32,908 nt of DNA from Lachnospiraceae bacterium. GTDB lineage: Bacteria > Bacillota > Clostridia > Lachnospirales > Lachnospiraceae. Where the stretch lies: positions 1 through 32,908 of the forward strand of contig JAFSXC010000114.1 in the NCBI GenBank assembly GCA_017450105.1, given 5' to 3'. The notes below the pieces were generated by a model that was not told the DNA's origin, did not search any database, and saw only the letters and a list, made by a program, of their open reading frames with translations. The translations under genes were made by a program, and so were the position numbers. Positions 26,049-32,908 of the stretch are shown here, piece after piece (the stretch's first letter is position 1; the number at the start of each line of letters is the position of its first letter).

Positions 26049-26686
26049 GCCTCGTCCTCACCGGCTTTGCTTTTGTCAGCCTTGCTTTCCCCATCTGCGG
26101 AGCTTTTCTCCGATGCATCGTCCTCTTCTTTGCCTTTCTTCTTTTTCTCCGGAAACAGCTTCTCGTAAAGCTTCCCGAAGAACAGGAAGGAGATCACAAA
26201 GAGAACGGCCGCACAGACCACAAAGATATCCGCCACATTAAAGACCGGGAAATTGATCGCCTTAAAATAGAGAAAATCGATGACGGAATGATACAGCACC
26301 CGGTCGATAAAATTCCCGACCGTCCCCGCGAAAAAGAGGATCAATATGACCTGGAGAAGACGAAACTCCTTCTTCGGAGGTACCCGCATCATAAAATAGA
26401 TCAGCAAAGCAATGAACACTATGGAAAAGATGATGACCAGGGTATAGAAAAACTGCGGGAAGGATTTCCCGAGGTTAAAGGAGGCAAAGGGATTCCGCAG
26501 ATAGTAAATCTCAAACACCCCATCCACCAAAACGATGGACTCATGCTCCTCCAGACGGCCGCTGACCAGATGCTTTGTAAGCTGATCGATGAAAATCAGG
26601 ATGGCGGATATCGGAAGATAATATAATAATGATTTAACAAATAGTTTTGTGCGTTTTGCAGAAGAACTGCCTGTATTCTCACCCAT
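26045..26686 (-). CDS. lspA: Lipoprotein signal peptidase II with a charged C-terminal tail
   Basis: 213 residues with four membrane segments. The catalytic aspartates lie in GNFIDRVLYHSVIDF and FNVADIF. It cleaves prolipoprotein signal peptides, which would include the two lipoproteins in this window. The start at 26686 follows GGAGG by five bases; a GTG at 26698 overlaps that site and is rejected. The last ~45 residues are an unusual run of Lys, Glu and Asp after the final TM, longer than the typical 150-170-residue family member. Confidence 0.94.
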   Translation of the reverse strand: MGENTGSSSAKRTKLFVKSLLYYLPISAILIFIDQLTKHLVSGRLEEHESIVLVDGVFEIYYLRNPFASFNLGKSFPQFFYTLVIIFSIVFIALLIYFMMRVPPKKEFRLLQVILILFFAGTVGNFIDRVLYHSVIDFLYFKAINFPVFNVADIFVVCAAVLFVISFLFFGKLYEKLFPEKKKKGKEEDDASEKSSADGESKADKSKAGEDEA

Positions 26687-27309
26687 GAAAACCTCCACTT
26701 GCTATTGCGCGAATTGATCACACAAATTGGTCTAACTAAACAACTAAAACTTAATTCAAAATAATACTTTGTGCACGAATGTTATAAATATCATAAGTCA
26801 AATTAAGAATAAGAAAAAAATATTGTCAGATAGTTTATATTTTTAGGCATTTTAAAATCCTTGAATTTCTCAAAAACGACTATATCTGCCGCTCAAGCAT
26901 CAAAAAACATGGTGAAAAAATTCCACAAAAGAAAATGGCGATCTGGCATGTTATGGCGACACCTGACAGATCATACGTTCTTGATAAATTGTATGCAATT
27001 GAAAAAGTGCACAAAAATCGGTAGCATTAAATCAAGAATTAACAAAAGATCTATATTGTCAGCATAATCAAAACTTTCTGGACAATCAGGAAGTTGTATC
27101 TCAAACCGGAACAGTTTTATTCCCATATAAAAACCGGCCATTAGCGCCTTCTACAATATATCCCGTCAATAAAAATGGCAATAATCTATGTGCAAATACA
27201 TAAATTATTGACACCTTTTGTCTTCGCTTTTCAATTCACAAGCTGAAACTCTTTTTTGGGATTTTGTTTTGAAACACCCCGGAGTCAGGAAAACGAAGCA
27301 GCTTACGGG
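26687..27309. other. AT-rich intergenic island
   Basis: About 620 bases with base composition clearly more AT-rich than anything else in the window, between lspA and the end of sepF. It holds the lspA promoter region at its left end and a decayed plus-strand frame, but no intact gene. The composition suggests foreign origin. No transposase, tRNA or clear direct repeats were seen at its edges. Confidence 0.6.
26797..27203 (+). pseudogene. Decayed AT-rich reading frame, unidentified
   Basis: Two overlapping open stretches read like one broken protein. Frame one (26797-27024) gives FKILEFLKNDYICRSS and later DRSYVLDKLYAIEKVHK; frame two (from about 27006 to the stop at 27201) gives VALNQELTKDLYCQ and VLFPYKNRPLAPSTIYPV. 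A shift around 27006-27022 joins them. There is no clear start codon or ribosome binding site. I do not recognise the family, and coding origin is inferred only from the protein-like residue pattern. Confidence 0.3.
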
Positions 27310-27882
27310 CTAAAACTGTTTCCGACCCGGAGATGAGGCTATATCGAAGGATCCGATCATATCCTGATAGTCGCCTGAGATATCTACCCCCTTGGGAGTC
27401 AGGACAAAGATAAAATTGGATACCTTCTGCAGGTTTCCGGAGATCGCGAAGGTTGCGCCGCTGACAAAATCGATGATCCGCTGGGCGATATCGATATTCA
27501 GGCCCTCCACGTTCAGTAATACTGTGCGCCCAAGGAGAAGCGTTTCCGTAATTTCTCTCGCATCCTCTACGGATGTGGGCTTAAATACACATACTTCCAT
27601 ACCGGCTGAGCTTCCTTTCTTCGGATGAGAGATCGAGGTAATCTTTCCCGTAGAGCGCTGGGAGGAAGCGGGAGCTATTCTCTCCGGCGCCTGAGGCCGG
27701 ATCACGGGAGCCGGCTCGGGCTCGTCGTCATAAGCTTCTTCCTTCTGCTTCCTGGAAAACAGTCCCTTTCTGGGCTTCTTCTCTTCAGGTTCTTCTTCGT
27801 CAAAATCCTCATCCATGTAGTCGTCATCCTCGTCTTCAGGATTTAAACGCATGACGTTCATCAGATTGTCTATAATACCCAT
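27310..27882 (-). CDS. sepF: Cell division protein SepF
   Basis: 190 residues. An N-terminal membrane-binding helix (MGIIDNLMNVMRL) is followed by a long acidic linker rich in Asp and Glu (about 15-85) and the SepF core at about 93-175 (VCVFKPTSVEDAREI, VLLNVEGL, RIIDFVSGATFA). SepF tethers FtsZ to the membrane and supports septum assembly. It is 21 bases downstream of yggS, the typical order. The linker is longer than in Bacillus. Confidence 0.95.
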   Translation of the reverse strand: MGIIDNLMNVMRLNPEDEDDDYMDEDFDEEEPEEKKPRKGLFSRKQKEEAYDDEPEPAPVIRPQAPERIAPASSQRSTGKITSISHPKKGSSAGMEVCVFKPTSVEDAREITETLLLGRTVLLNVEGLNIDIAQRIIDFVSGATFAISGNLQKVSNFIFVLTPKGVDISGDYQDMIGSFDIASSPGRKQF

Positions 27883-27903
27883 TTTAAATCATCTCCTGCA
27901 GAC

Positions 27904-28599
27904 TTATCTGCTGTAATTTCGTTCTCCGAAGATGCCTGTACCCACCCGAACGATGGTAGCTCCTTCTTCAATGGCGGTTTCATAATCGCCGGACATACCC
28001 ATGGATAATACATCCATAGATACATTATCGATGTTTTCAGTATTGATGTCAACAGATAATTGCTTGATTTTGCGGAACACAGGGCGGTTTTCCTCAGAAG
28101 CTACAACATATGGGGCGACGGTCATGAGCCCGCGCACCTTCAGCCCCTTCAGCTCTGAAATCTGCTCGATAAGTGGCAGTGCGTCCTCGCAGGAGACGCC
28201 GAACTTCGACTCCTCTCCCGCTGCATTTACCTCGATCAGAATGTCCTGCAAGATCCTCCTTTTCAGAGCCTGGATATTGATCTCCTCGGCCAGACGGAAG
28301 GAATCCACGGAGTGGATGAGAACGGTCCTGTCGATGACCTGACGGACCTTATTCCGCTGGAGATGACCGATCATATGCCACCGGATATCCTCCGAAAGCA
28401 CAGGCGCCTTCTCCAGAATCTCCTGCACCTTGTTCTCCCCGAAATCCCGCTGACCGGCATCATAGGCCTCCTGCAGCATGGATAAGGGCTTGGTCTTGCT
28501 GACCGCAAGCAGGGTCACCTCCTTCGGATCCCGTCCCGCTCTTTGGCAGGCCGCCTCAATCCTTTCTCTTGTTTCCCTGATCGATTCCGCTACTGACAT
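27904..28599 (-). CDS. yggS: YggS/PLPBP-family pyridoxal phosphate homeostasis protein
   Basis: 231 residues with a TIM-barrel PLP-binding fold. The PLP lysine is in LLAVSKTK, and DFGENKVQEI, WHMIGHLQRNK, LSMGMSGDYETAI and VRVGTGIFG are the family's conserved blocks. It controls PLP balance rather than acting as a racemase. It lies 11 bases after the HlyD-like gene and before sepF, so the three are probably one transcript. Confidence 0.95.
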   Translation of the reverse strand: MSVAESIRETRERIEAACQRAGRDPKEVTLLAVSKTKPLSMLQEAYDAGQRDFGENKVQEILEKAPVLSEDIRWHMIGHLQRNKVRQVIDRTVLIHSVDSFRLAEEINIQALKRRILQDILIEVNAAGEESKFGVSCEDALPLIEQISELKGLKVRGLMTVAPYVVASEENRPVFRKIKQLSVDINTENIDNVSMDVLSMGMSGDYETAIEEGATIVRVGTGIFGERNYSR

Positions 28600-28610
28600 G
28601 GCTGACCTCC

Positions 28611-29993
28611 TTAGATCAATTGATTTTCGGTCACATCCGCCCCGTTCAGGGCAATGTGGTCGTACAGCGAAAGGCCGTAGGGCGTCCCGGTCTTTACGAT
28701 CGTATACTCCGCATTGGAATAGATCGGATCGATCTTCCGGAAGGCCGCATAGCCCTTGTTGACATTAAAGACCCCGGACAGCTTGGAGACTGTCTGGACG
28801 GGATAGGTATTGCCGGTACCGGGATCCTTGATCAGATCCCCCTTCTTTACCACATCCTCCTCAATATAGTAGGACTCTTCAGATTCAAAGAACAGGTCCG
28901 TCGGGACAAAGACATAGCTCGTCTCTCCCTCCTCGTTCACCGTGCGCTTCAAAAGCCCCAGGGAGTCCGTATTCCCGCCGTGGGTAAAGTATTGCTTCGG
29001 CACCAGAAAGAAGGTTTTGTCCACGATCGCCGTATTCGGGATCTTCAGACCCTCCTTCTGATCCAGAAGAAGCTCGACCTCCGTAAACCGCTCGCCGGCA
29101 TAGCGCACCATCGAGTGGTTCAGAGTAAGCACCAGAAGGTGCGCCCCTTCGGACTCAATGAAACGGTAGTTCGCCGCAGTTTTAAAATCATCACTTAAGA
29201 AACGAATTGAGAGCACACCGCTCTCCTCCAGGGCCTCCCGGACCGAATCCTCCACCTCCAGGACAAGAGACCAGTCCTCACTGTTTATCAGCTTATAAAC
29301 AGCGGAGCCGGCATTCACGGAGCCGGTATTGCGAAGCAGCGTTTTCTGGTAGTCGCCCTCGTTCAGCATGGAAGGGGTTACCGTTTCCGGGGTAATGGTC
29401 TCGTACCCGTCGGTATAGTATTCCACGATCCCGGGTTCCGGCGCATAGAGCATATGAAAACCTGCTCCGGCGTTCAGAGAGCCGGCTTCCTGGATACGGC
29501 TTAAGGCCTCCAGGTTTCTGGCCTCCATAACCCGGGACACGATGTCCTCCTTGAAGGGATAGACCCGGTAAAAGGAATTCCGGTCAAAGGAGGTGGTGAA
29601 GGCGGTAACCTGAGCCGAGATCTCGGACAGGCGCTCCTCCTTAAGCTCCTCGTCCTCCTCGGCGTTGTCTGTGATCATCGTGGATATGGTTCCGGTTTCG
29701 TCGACGGAGCAGACCAGGGTTTTTACCGAGGCCTTGCTGCCCTCCTTCAGATAGAAGTTCAGTTCGCCGGAAAGAGGGGTGTTGACGATCGTCTCTGATC
29801 TTAGGATCAGGCCGGGATAGGTATTGCTGGAAGCAATGGTTCCGTATTCGACCTCGTAGATTGCGATATGGACGGCACTTGCCCAGGAAATCAGATGATA
29901 GAACACATAAATAAGGATGACCAGAAAGATGATCACCCCGATGTTGATGTGCCGCCGTCTCGGATATTGTACGATTTTATGATTATTAGCCAT
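28611..29993 (-). CDS. HlyD-like membrane-anchored protein of the sepF cluster
   Basis: 460 residues. A basic N-terminus (YPRRRH) and one TM at about 17-38 anchor a large outside domain. Strand-rich sequence with IVNTPLSGELNF and KEGSKASV resembles the barrel-sandwich part of HlyD-type adaptors, though no partner transporter is nearby. Proteins of this kind are common just before yggS-sepF in Clostridia. No good ribosome binding site precedes the ATG, and a terminator-like hairpin ends only about 12 bases upstream. Confidence 0.75.
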   Translation of the reverse strand: MANNHKIVQYPRRRHINIGVIIFLVILIYVFYHLISWASAVHIAIYEVEYGTIASSNTYPGLILRSETIVNTPLSGELNFYLKEGSKASVKTLVCSVDETGTISTMITDNAEEDEELKEERLSEISAQVTAFTTSFDRNSFYRVYPFKEDIVSRVMEARNLEALSRIQEAGSLNAGAGFHMLYAPEPGIVEYYTDGYETITPETVTPSMLNEGDYQKTLLRNTGSVNAGSAVYKLINSEDWSLVLEVEDSVREALEESGVLSIRFLSDDFKTAANYRFIESEGAHLLVLTLNHSMVRYAGERFTEVELLLDQKEGLKIPNTAIVDKTFFLVPKQYFTHGGNTDSLGLLKRTVNEEGETSYVFVPTDLFFESEESYYIEEDVVKKGDLIKDPGTGNTYPVQTVSKLSGVFNVNKGYAAFRKIDPIYSNAEYTIVKTGTPYGLSLYDHIALNGADVTENQLI

Positions 29994-30005
29994 TGGTCAA
30001 AACAA

Positions 30006-30036
30006 AGTGCCTTAAGAAATACGCTCTTAAGGCACT
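30006..30036 (-). terminator. Intrinsic terminator of the small P-loop gene, just before the HlyD-like gene
   Basis: AGTGCCTTAAGA (30006-30017) pairs perfectly with TCTTAAGGCACT (30025-30036) across a seven-base loop. Read on the minus strand it is followed by TTTGTTTTG. It sits 22 bases after the P-loop stop and 12 bases before the HlyD-like start. Confidence 0.8.
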
Positions 30037-30058
30037 GGGAAGCTCAAACTGCTTAGAT

Positions 30059-30478
30059 TTAAAGAGAGACTACAAGTCTCGCCTTGGCGCATTCCGGCAG
30101 CTCCTTCGGATCGCAGGAAACGCTTAAAACGAATTTAATACCGTATTTTTCACTGATGATATCCAGCTTTTCAATCGCAGGAGTAAGATTCTGGGAATCG
30201 AGGTTCGCTATGGTCAGGAAGCTGTCCAGATACATTTCCTCCAGATCGTTATCCTGGGAAGCGATCCCGCAGATAAAGCCCATGAACTCATCACAGTTTG
30301 TAATGGGATAATCCGCAACATTGATCAACCTTACCCGATTATGAAGCTCATACATATGCTTCGCACTTTTATCGAGGAAGACGATATTTCCGGGAGCCTC
30401 TTTTACGGCAACCGCTACACGATCCAAAAGATGCTTTGTCTTCCCTTTCCCGTTCTCTCCTGCAATGATCTCAATCAT
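30059..30478 (-). CDS. Small P-loop NTPase-like protein
   Basis: 139 residues from the ATG at 30478, chosen because the protein then begins MIEIIAGENGKGKT, putting the Walker A motif right at the N-terminus; the longer GTG start at 30514 would add an unlikely basic leader. A strand IVFLD near residue 35 and FVLSVSC near 125 fit an ATPase core, but no clear Walker B is obvious. Function unknown. It has its own promoter and terminator. Confidence 0.75.
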   Translation of the reverse strand: MIEIIAGENGKGKTKHLLDRVAVAVKEAPGNIVFLDKSAKHMYELHNRVRLINVADYPITNCDEFMGFICGIASQDNDLEEMYLDSFLTIANLDSQNLTPAIEKLDIISEKYGIKFVLSVSCDPKELPECAKARLVVSL

Positions 30479-30531
30479 AGGCCTTTTCTCCCTCCCGTAG
30501 TTGATCCGTCTCACAAACGGAGCCTAGATAA

Positions 30532-30560
30532 ATTATAGAATATCTTCCCATGAAATACAA
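30532..30560 (-). promoter_or_regulatory. Promoter of the small P-loop gene
   Basis: On the minus strand TATAAT (30537-30532) is preceded after 17 bases by TTGTAT (30560-30555). An inverted repeat CAACCC/GGGTTG (30558-30563, 30571-30576) overlaps the -35 box and could be an operator. Confidence 0.65.
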
Positions 30561-30601
30561 CCCATTTTTCGGGTTGAATCGAATGAGATGCGGCGGCAGT
30601 T

Positions 30602-30664
30602 ATGGTTTATAGTTGGCGGCAACTACGTTGTGGTGGAGTGCGGCCAGAGGAAGAGACAGGCCAT
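30602..30664 (+). repeat. Dispersed element, copy B
   Basis: Second copy of the element near 22145-22226, in the same plus-strand orientation. It has GGTTTATAGTTGGCGG at 30604-30619 and the 39-base block from 30626 with GAGGAAGAG. It lacks the 15-bp outer inverted repeat of copy A; instead GAGATG (30585-30590) can pair with CATCTC (30662-30667). Confidence 0.55.
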
Positions 30665-30695
30665 CTCTTGAGGTGTGAAATTGATCAGACGTTGA

Positions 30696-30732
30696 AAATC
30701 CTGCTTTTAACATAAAATTAAAAGCAGGATTT
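30696..30732 (-). terminator. Hairpin terminator after the D,D-carboxypeptidase gene
   Basis: AAATCCTGCTTTTAA (30696-30710) is the exact reverse complement of TTAAAAGCAGGATTT (30718-30732). On the minus strand the stem ends in T residues (TTTTC), giving a terminator-like end 27 bases after the stop of the carboxypeptidase gene. Confidence 0.7.
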
Positions 30733-30758
30733 AAAATAAATCAGGAATAAAAAACAGA

Positions 30759-31763
30759 TCAACTTTCAGACGGAGCCCCATAATACCGCATCAACTGGTT
30801 CATGACGAGGTAGAGATTGATCTTCGCGTCGGATTTGAAGACGGATATAACCTCCTCCTCTCCCTTCGGATTCTCGACCAGAAGGATGAGGCAGTACCCG
30901 GCGTCATAGGTGGTGCCGGTTTTGCCGCCGAGAACCGTATAGCCCTCAGGCGCGGTTTCGGCTCCGGTTTTGTATCGGTTGGTGGTACTCCACGTTACGG
31001 TCTGCTCCTCTCCTGCCGCATTGTGGTAGGTAATGTCTGCGCTGGAGGCGGAAAAGATCTCCATGAAGAGCTCGTTCTTGCGGGCCTCGTTTAAGATCAG
31101 GTACATATCGTAGGCCGTCGTATAGTGTTCGTCGTCGTGAAGCCCGTGGGGGTTCACAAAATGGGAATTGGTAGCACCCAGAGAATTGGCCTTCTGATTC
31201 ATGAGCTCGGCGAAGCCTTCCACGCTTCCGCCGACATGCTCGGCGATGGCCACGGCGGCGTCGTTTCCGCTCCGCAATACCATGCCGTACATAAGATCCT
31301 TCAGCGTCAGCTCATCCCCGGGCCTCAGTCCGCAGATCGAGGAATCGGAGGGCTGGCTTGCAGCCGCCTCGCTGACGACCACCTTGTCCTCGGGATTTCC
31401 GTTTTCCGCGGCGACAAGGAGGGTCATGATCTTGGTGGTACTTGCGGGATAGACCCGTTCGAAGACATGGTAGGCAAAGGGCGTATCCAGGGTTTCGAGA
31501 TTAAAAAGAGAGGCCGAACGGCAGGTTTGTACATCCGTATTGGCCGTATCTGTATTTTCGTCGGGAAGAACACAAAGATCCTCGGAAAATCCGCGCACCT
31601 TCGAGATCTCGGTACGGGCAGTCCGCTTTTCCAGGGGCTCATAAACGGGATAGGGAGAAATGGATACGGTTCCCTCGATCCGCTGGGTACAGCCTGAGAG
31701 AACAAAGGCCGAAGCCAATAACGGCAGGAACACGCAGAGTCTTCGTTTATTTATACATTTCAC
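30759..31763 (-). CDS. D-alanyl-D-alanine carboxypeptidase, predicted lipoprotein
   Basis: About 334 residues. The three penicillin-binding motifs are intact: SxxK in YPASTTKIM, SGN in RSGNDAAVAIAEH and KTG in LGGKTGTTYDAGYC, so this is an active S11-type peptidase that trims peptidoglycan stem peptides. The N-terminus KCINKRRLCVFLPLLASAF ends in lipobox LSGC, so it is likely lipid-anchored. The start is uncertain: GTG at 31763 or TTG at 31772, both inside the end of mgsA with GAGGAG nearby. It completes a rodA-mgsA unit. Confidence 0.9.
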   Translation of the reverse strand: MKCINKRRLCVFLPLLASAFVLSGCTQRIEGTVSISPYPVYEPLEKRTARTEISKVRGFSEDLCVLPDENTDTANTDVQTCRSASLFNLETLDTPFAYHVFERVYPASTTKIMTLLVAAENGNPEDKVVVSEAAASQPSDSSICGLRPGDELTLKDLMYGMVLRSGNDAAVAIAEHVGGSVEGFAELMNQKANSLGATNSHFVNPHGLHDDEHYTTAYDMYLILNEARKNELFMEIFSASSADITYHNAAGEEQTVTWSTTNRYKTGAETAPEGYTVLGGKTGTTYDAGYCLILLVENPKGEEEVISVFKSDAKINLYLVMNQLMRYYGAPSES

Positions 31764-32142
31764 GCCACTCAAGATCTCCTCTGTCCAAAGATTTAATAAG
31801 AAGCTCCGCCGTGGCAAGATTTGTCGCCAGGGGGATGTTATGCATATCGCAGATCCGAACCACATTATTTACGTCCGGTTCATGGGATTTCTGGGTCAGG
31901 GGATCCCGGAGGAAAATCACGAGATCGATCTCGTTGGCCTCGATGGCCGCCGAAAGCTGCTGGGCTCCGCCGAGATGGCCTGCCAGAAATTTATGGATCG
32001 AAAGATTCGCCACTTCCTCCACGAGACGACCCGTGGTTCCGGTGGCGTAGAGCGTATTTTTATTCAGGATTCCCTGGTAGGCAATGCAGAAATTCTGCAT
32101 CAGCTTTTTCTTGGAATCATGTGCGATCAATCCGATATTCAT
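31747..32142 (-). CDS. mgsA: Methylglyoxal synthase
   Basis: 131 residues. The family signatures are present: IGLIAHDSKK at the N-terminus, TGTTG for phosphate binding, GGAQQLSA, and FLRDPLTQKSHEPDV with the catalytic Asp and His, then IPLATN. It turns dihydroxyacetone phosphate into methylglyoxal, a bypass of lower glycolysis. AAAGGGGG precedes the ATG. It lies 30 bases after rodA and overlaps the start of the carboxypeptidase gene by about 17 bases. Confidence 0.96.
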   Translation of the reverse strand: MNIGLIAHDSKKKLMQNFCIAYQGILNKNTLYATGTTGRLVEEVANLSIHKFLAGHLGGAQQLSAAIEANEIDLVIFLRDPLTQKSHEPDVNNVVRICDMHNIPLATNLATAELLIKSLDRGDLEWREMYK

Positions 32143-32172
32143 GAAAACCCCCTTTGTATGCCCCTTCTCCTC

Positions 32173-32908
32173 TTATCGTCGTTTCGGCCCTTCGTAGACA
32201 AAATCCCCTTTTTCCTGAACCACCCGGTTACTGTTCTTGACCTGCTGCAGACTCACGTTCAAAACGAAGCCGAGCCCGATAAACAGGGTTACAAGAGATG
32301 TAAGACCGTAGCTTACAAACGGAAGCGGCAGACCGGTATTCGGCATCAGACCCGTCGTAACCCCGATATTGACAAAGGTCTGGAAACCGATAAAGGCAGC
32401 CATCCCGCAGCAGATCAGCTTCCCGGCCAGATCCTTCGCCTTTCTGGCGGTCAGGATACATTCGAGCGTAATCAGAAGCTCCAGAACGATGATGGCAATG
32501 GAACCGATAAAGCCTGTCTCCTCTCCGGCCACGGCAAAGATGAAGTCTGTCTGGGGCTCGGAAATAAAGCCGCCCATCTTGACCGACGTAACATCCGTAT
32601 TGTTCAGCCCCTTCCCGAGGAGCTGCCCGGAACCGATGGCGGTAATGGAATTAAGCTGCTGGTAGGCAAGATCCGGGTAATCCTCCGGATGGAGCCAGCT
32701 CGCGATCCGCTTAAACTGGTAATCGTCGAGGATCGTCTGGCCCGGGCGCATGATCAGGCTGAAAAAGATCATCACACCGGGAACGCTGACCGCCAGCAGA
32801 CCTAGAATTATTTTATAACTTAATCCCGCAATAAACAAGAGCGCAAGGAAAATTAATGCGGTAACGATCGTCGTAGAAAGGTCGGGCTGCTTCAGGATCA
32901 GAAACAGC
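32173..32908 (-). CDS. rodA: RodA-type SEDS peptidoglycan polymerase, 5' end outside the window
   Basis: The C-terminal ~245 residues are present and the frame stays open to the window edge. LKQPDLSTTIV, AIGSGQLLGKGLN, PQTDFIFAVAGEETGF, and TGLMPNTGLPLPFVSYG are SEDS signatures in the right order with membrane segments between them. The close link to mgsA favours RodA (elongation) over FtsW or SpoVE. It polymerises lipid II with a class B penicillin-binding protein. Confidence 0.92.
   Translation of the reverse strand, partial: LFLILKQPDLSTTIVTALIFLALLFIAGLSYKIILGLLAVSVPGVMIFFSLIMRPGQTILDDYQFKRIASWLHPEDYPDLAYQQLNSITAIGSGQLLGKGLNNTDVTSVKMGGFISEPQTDFIFAVAGEETGFIGSIAIIVLELLITLECILTARKAKDLAGKLICCGMAAFIGFQTFVNIGVTTGLMPNTGLPLPFVSYGLTSLVTLFIGLGFVLNVSLQQVKNSNRVVQEKGDFVYEGPKRR

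Noticed and set aside
27208-27236. TTGACA in the AT-rich island as a plus-strand promoter
   Set aside because: No -10 box at the right distance and no plus-strand gene downstream.
1-32908. CRISPR arrays, tRNA or rRNA genes, transposase genes, phage genes
   Set aside because: I looked for regularly spaced repeats, cloverleaf-like segments and transposase or integrase motifs and found none.

Overview
The window reads as chromosomal DNA of a low-GC-lineage Gram-positive (Clostridia, most likely Lachnospiraceae) with moderately high GC. Supporting markers are ribosomal protein L27 with the cleavable Firmicutes N-terminal extension next to its protease Prp, SepF, a single-membrane style RodA-MgsA-D,D-carboxypeptidase block, and the Obg-YhbY-NadD-YqeK-RsfS operon. 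Genes run on + from 1 to about 24260 and on - from about 24377 to the end, so the two halves converge on the terminator at 24334-24376.

Region 1 (1-6304) holds the end of an unidentified gene and a giant protein of about 1979 residues carrying an ABC1/UbiB-type atypical kinase domain inside long charged helical sequence. Region 2 (6334-10623) is housekeeping: a good promoter and a probable L21 leader drive rplU-prp-rpmA, a clean terminator follows, then obgE-yhbY-nadD-yqeK-rsfS in tight, often overlapping order.

Region 3 (10624-24260) is the accessory signalling block and the most interesting part. It starts one base after the rsfS stop with an HD-GYP response regulator (predicted c-di-GMP phosphodiesterase). 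Three membrane-bound hybrid histidine kinases follow. The first has a degenerate plus a canonical receiver and an HPt. The second carries a complete DegV (fatty-acid-binding) domain where the HPt would be. The third has a dCache sensor and an HPt broken by a one-base frameshift at its phospho-histidine. Next come a lipoprotein with a Big_2-like domain and a HAD phosphatase domain, a structured intergenic region, and a membrane-bound sensor-HAMP-PAS-GGDEF diguanylate cyclase that is also broken by one extra base. The block therefore encodes phosphorelay parts plus both synthesis and breakdown of c-di-GMP, with a possible fatty-acid input.

Region 4 (24377-32908, minus strand) is mainly envelope and division: a cytidylate-kinase-like protein; a unit of an HlyD-like membrane protein, YggS and SepF; LspA with an RluD-type pseudouridine synthase; a small P-loop protein; and rodA-mgsA-D,D-carboxypeptidase. 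Between sepF and lspA lies a strikingly AT-rich 620-bp island with a decayed reading frame, probably foreign. Two copies of a short related element (22145-22226 and 30602-30664) lie in intergenic DNA far apart. All calls come from reading the sequence; no database search was run.
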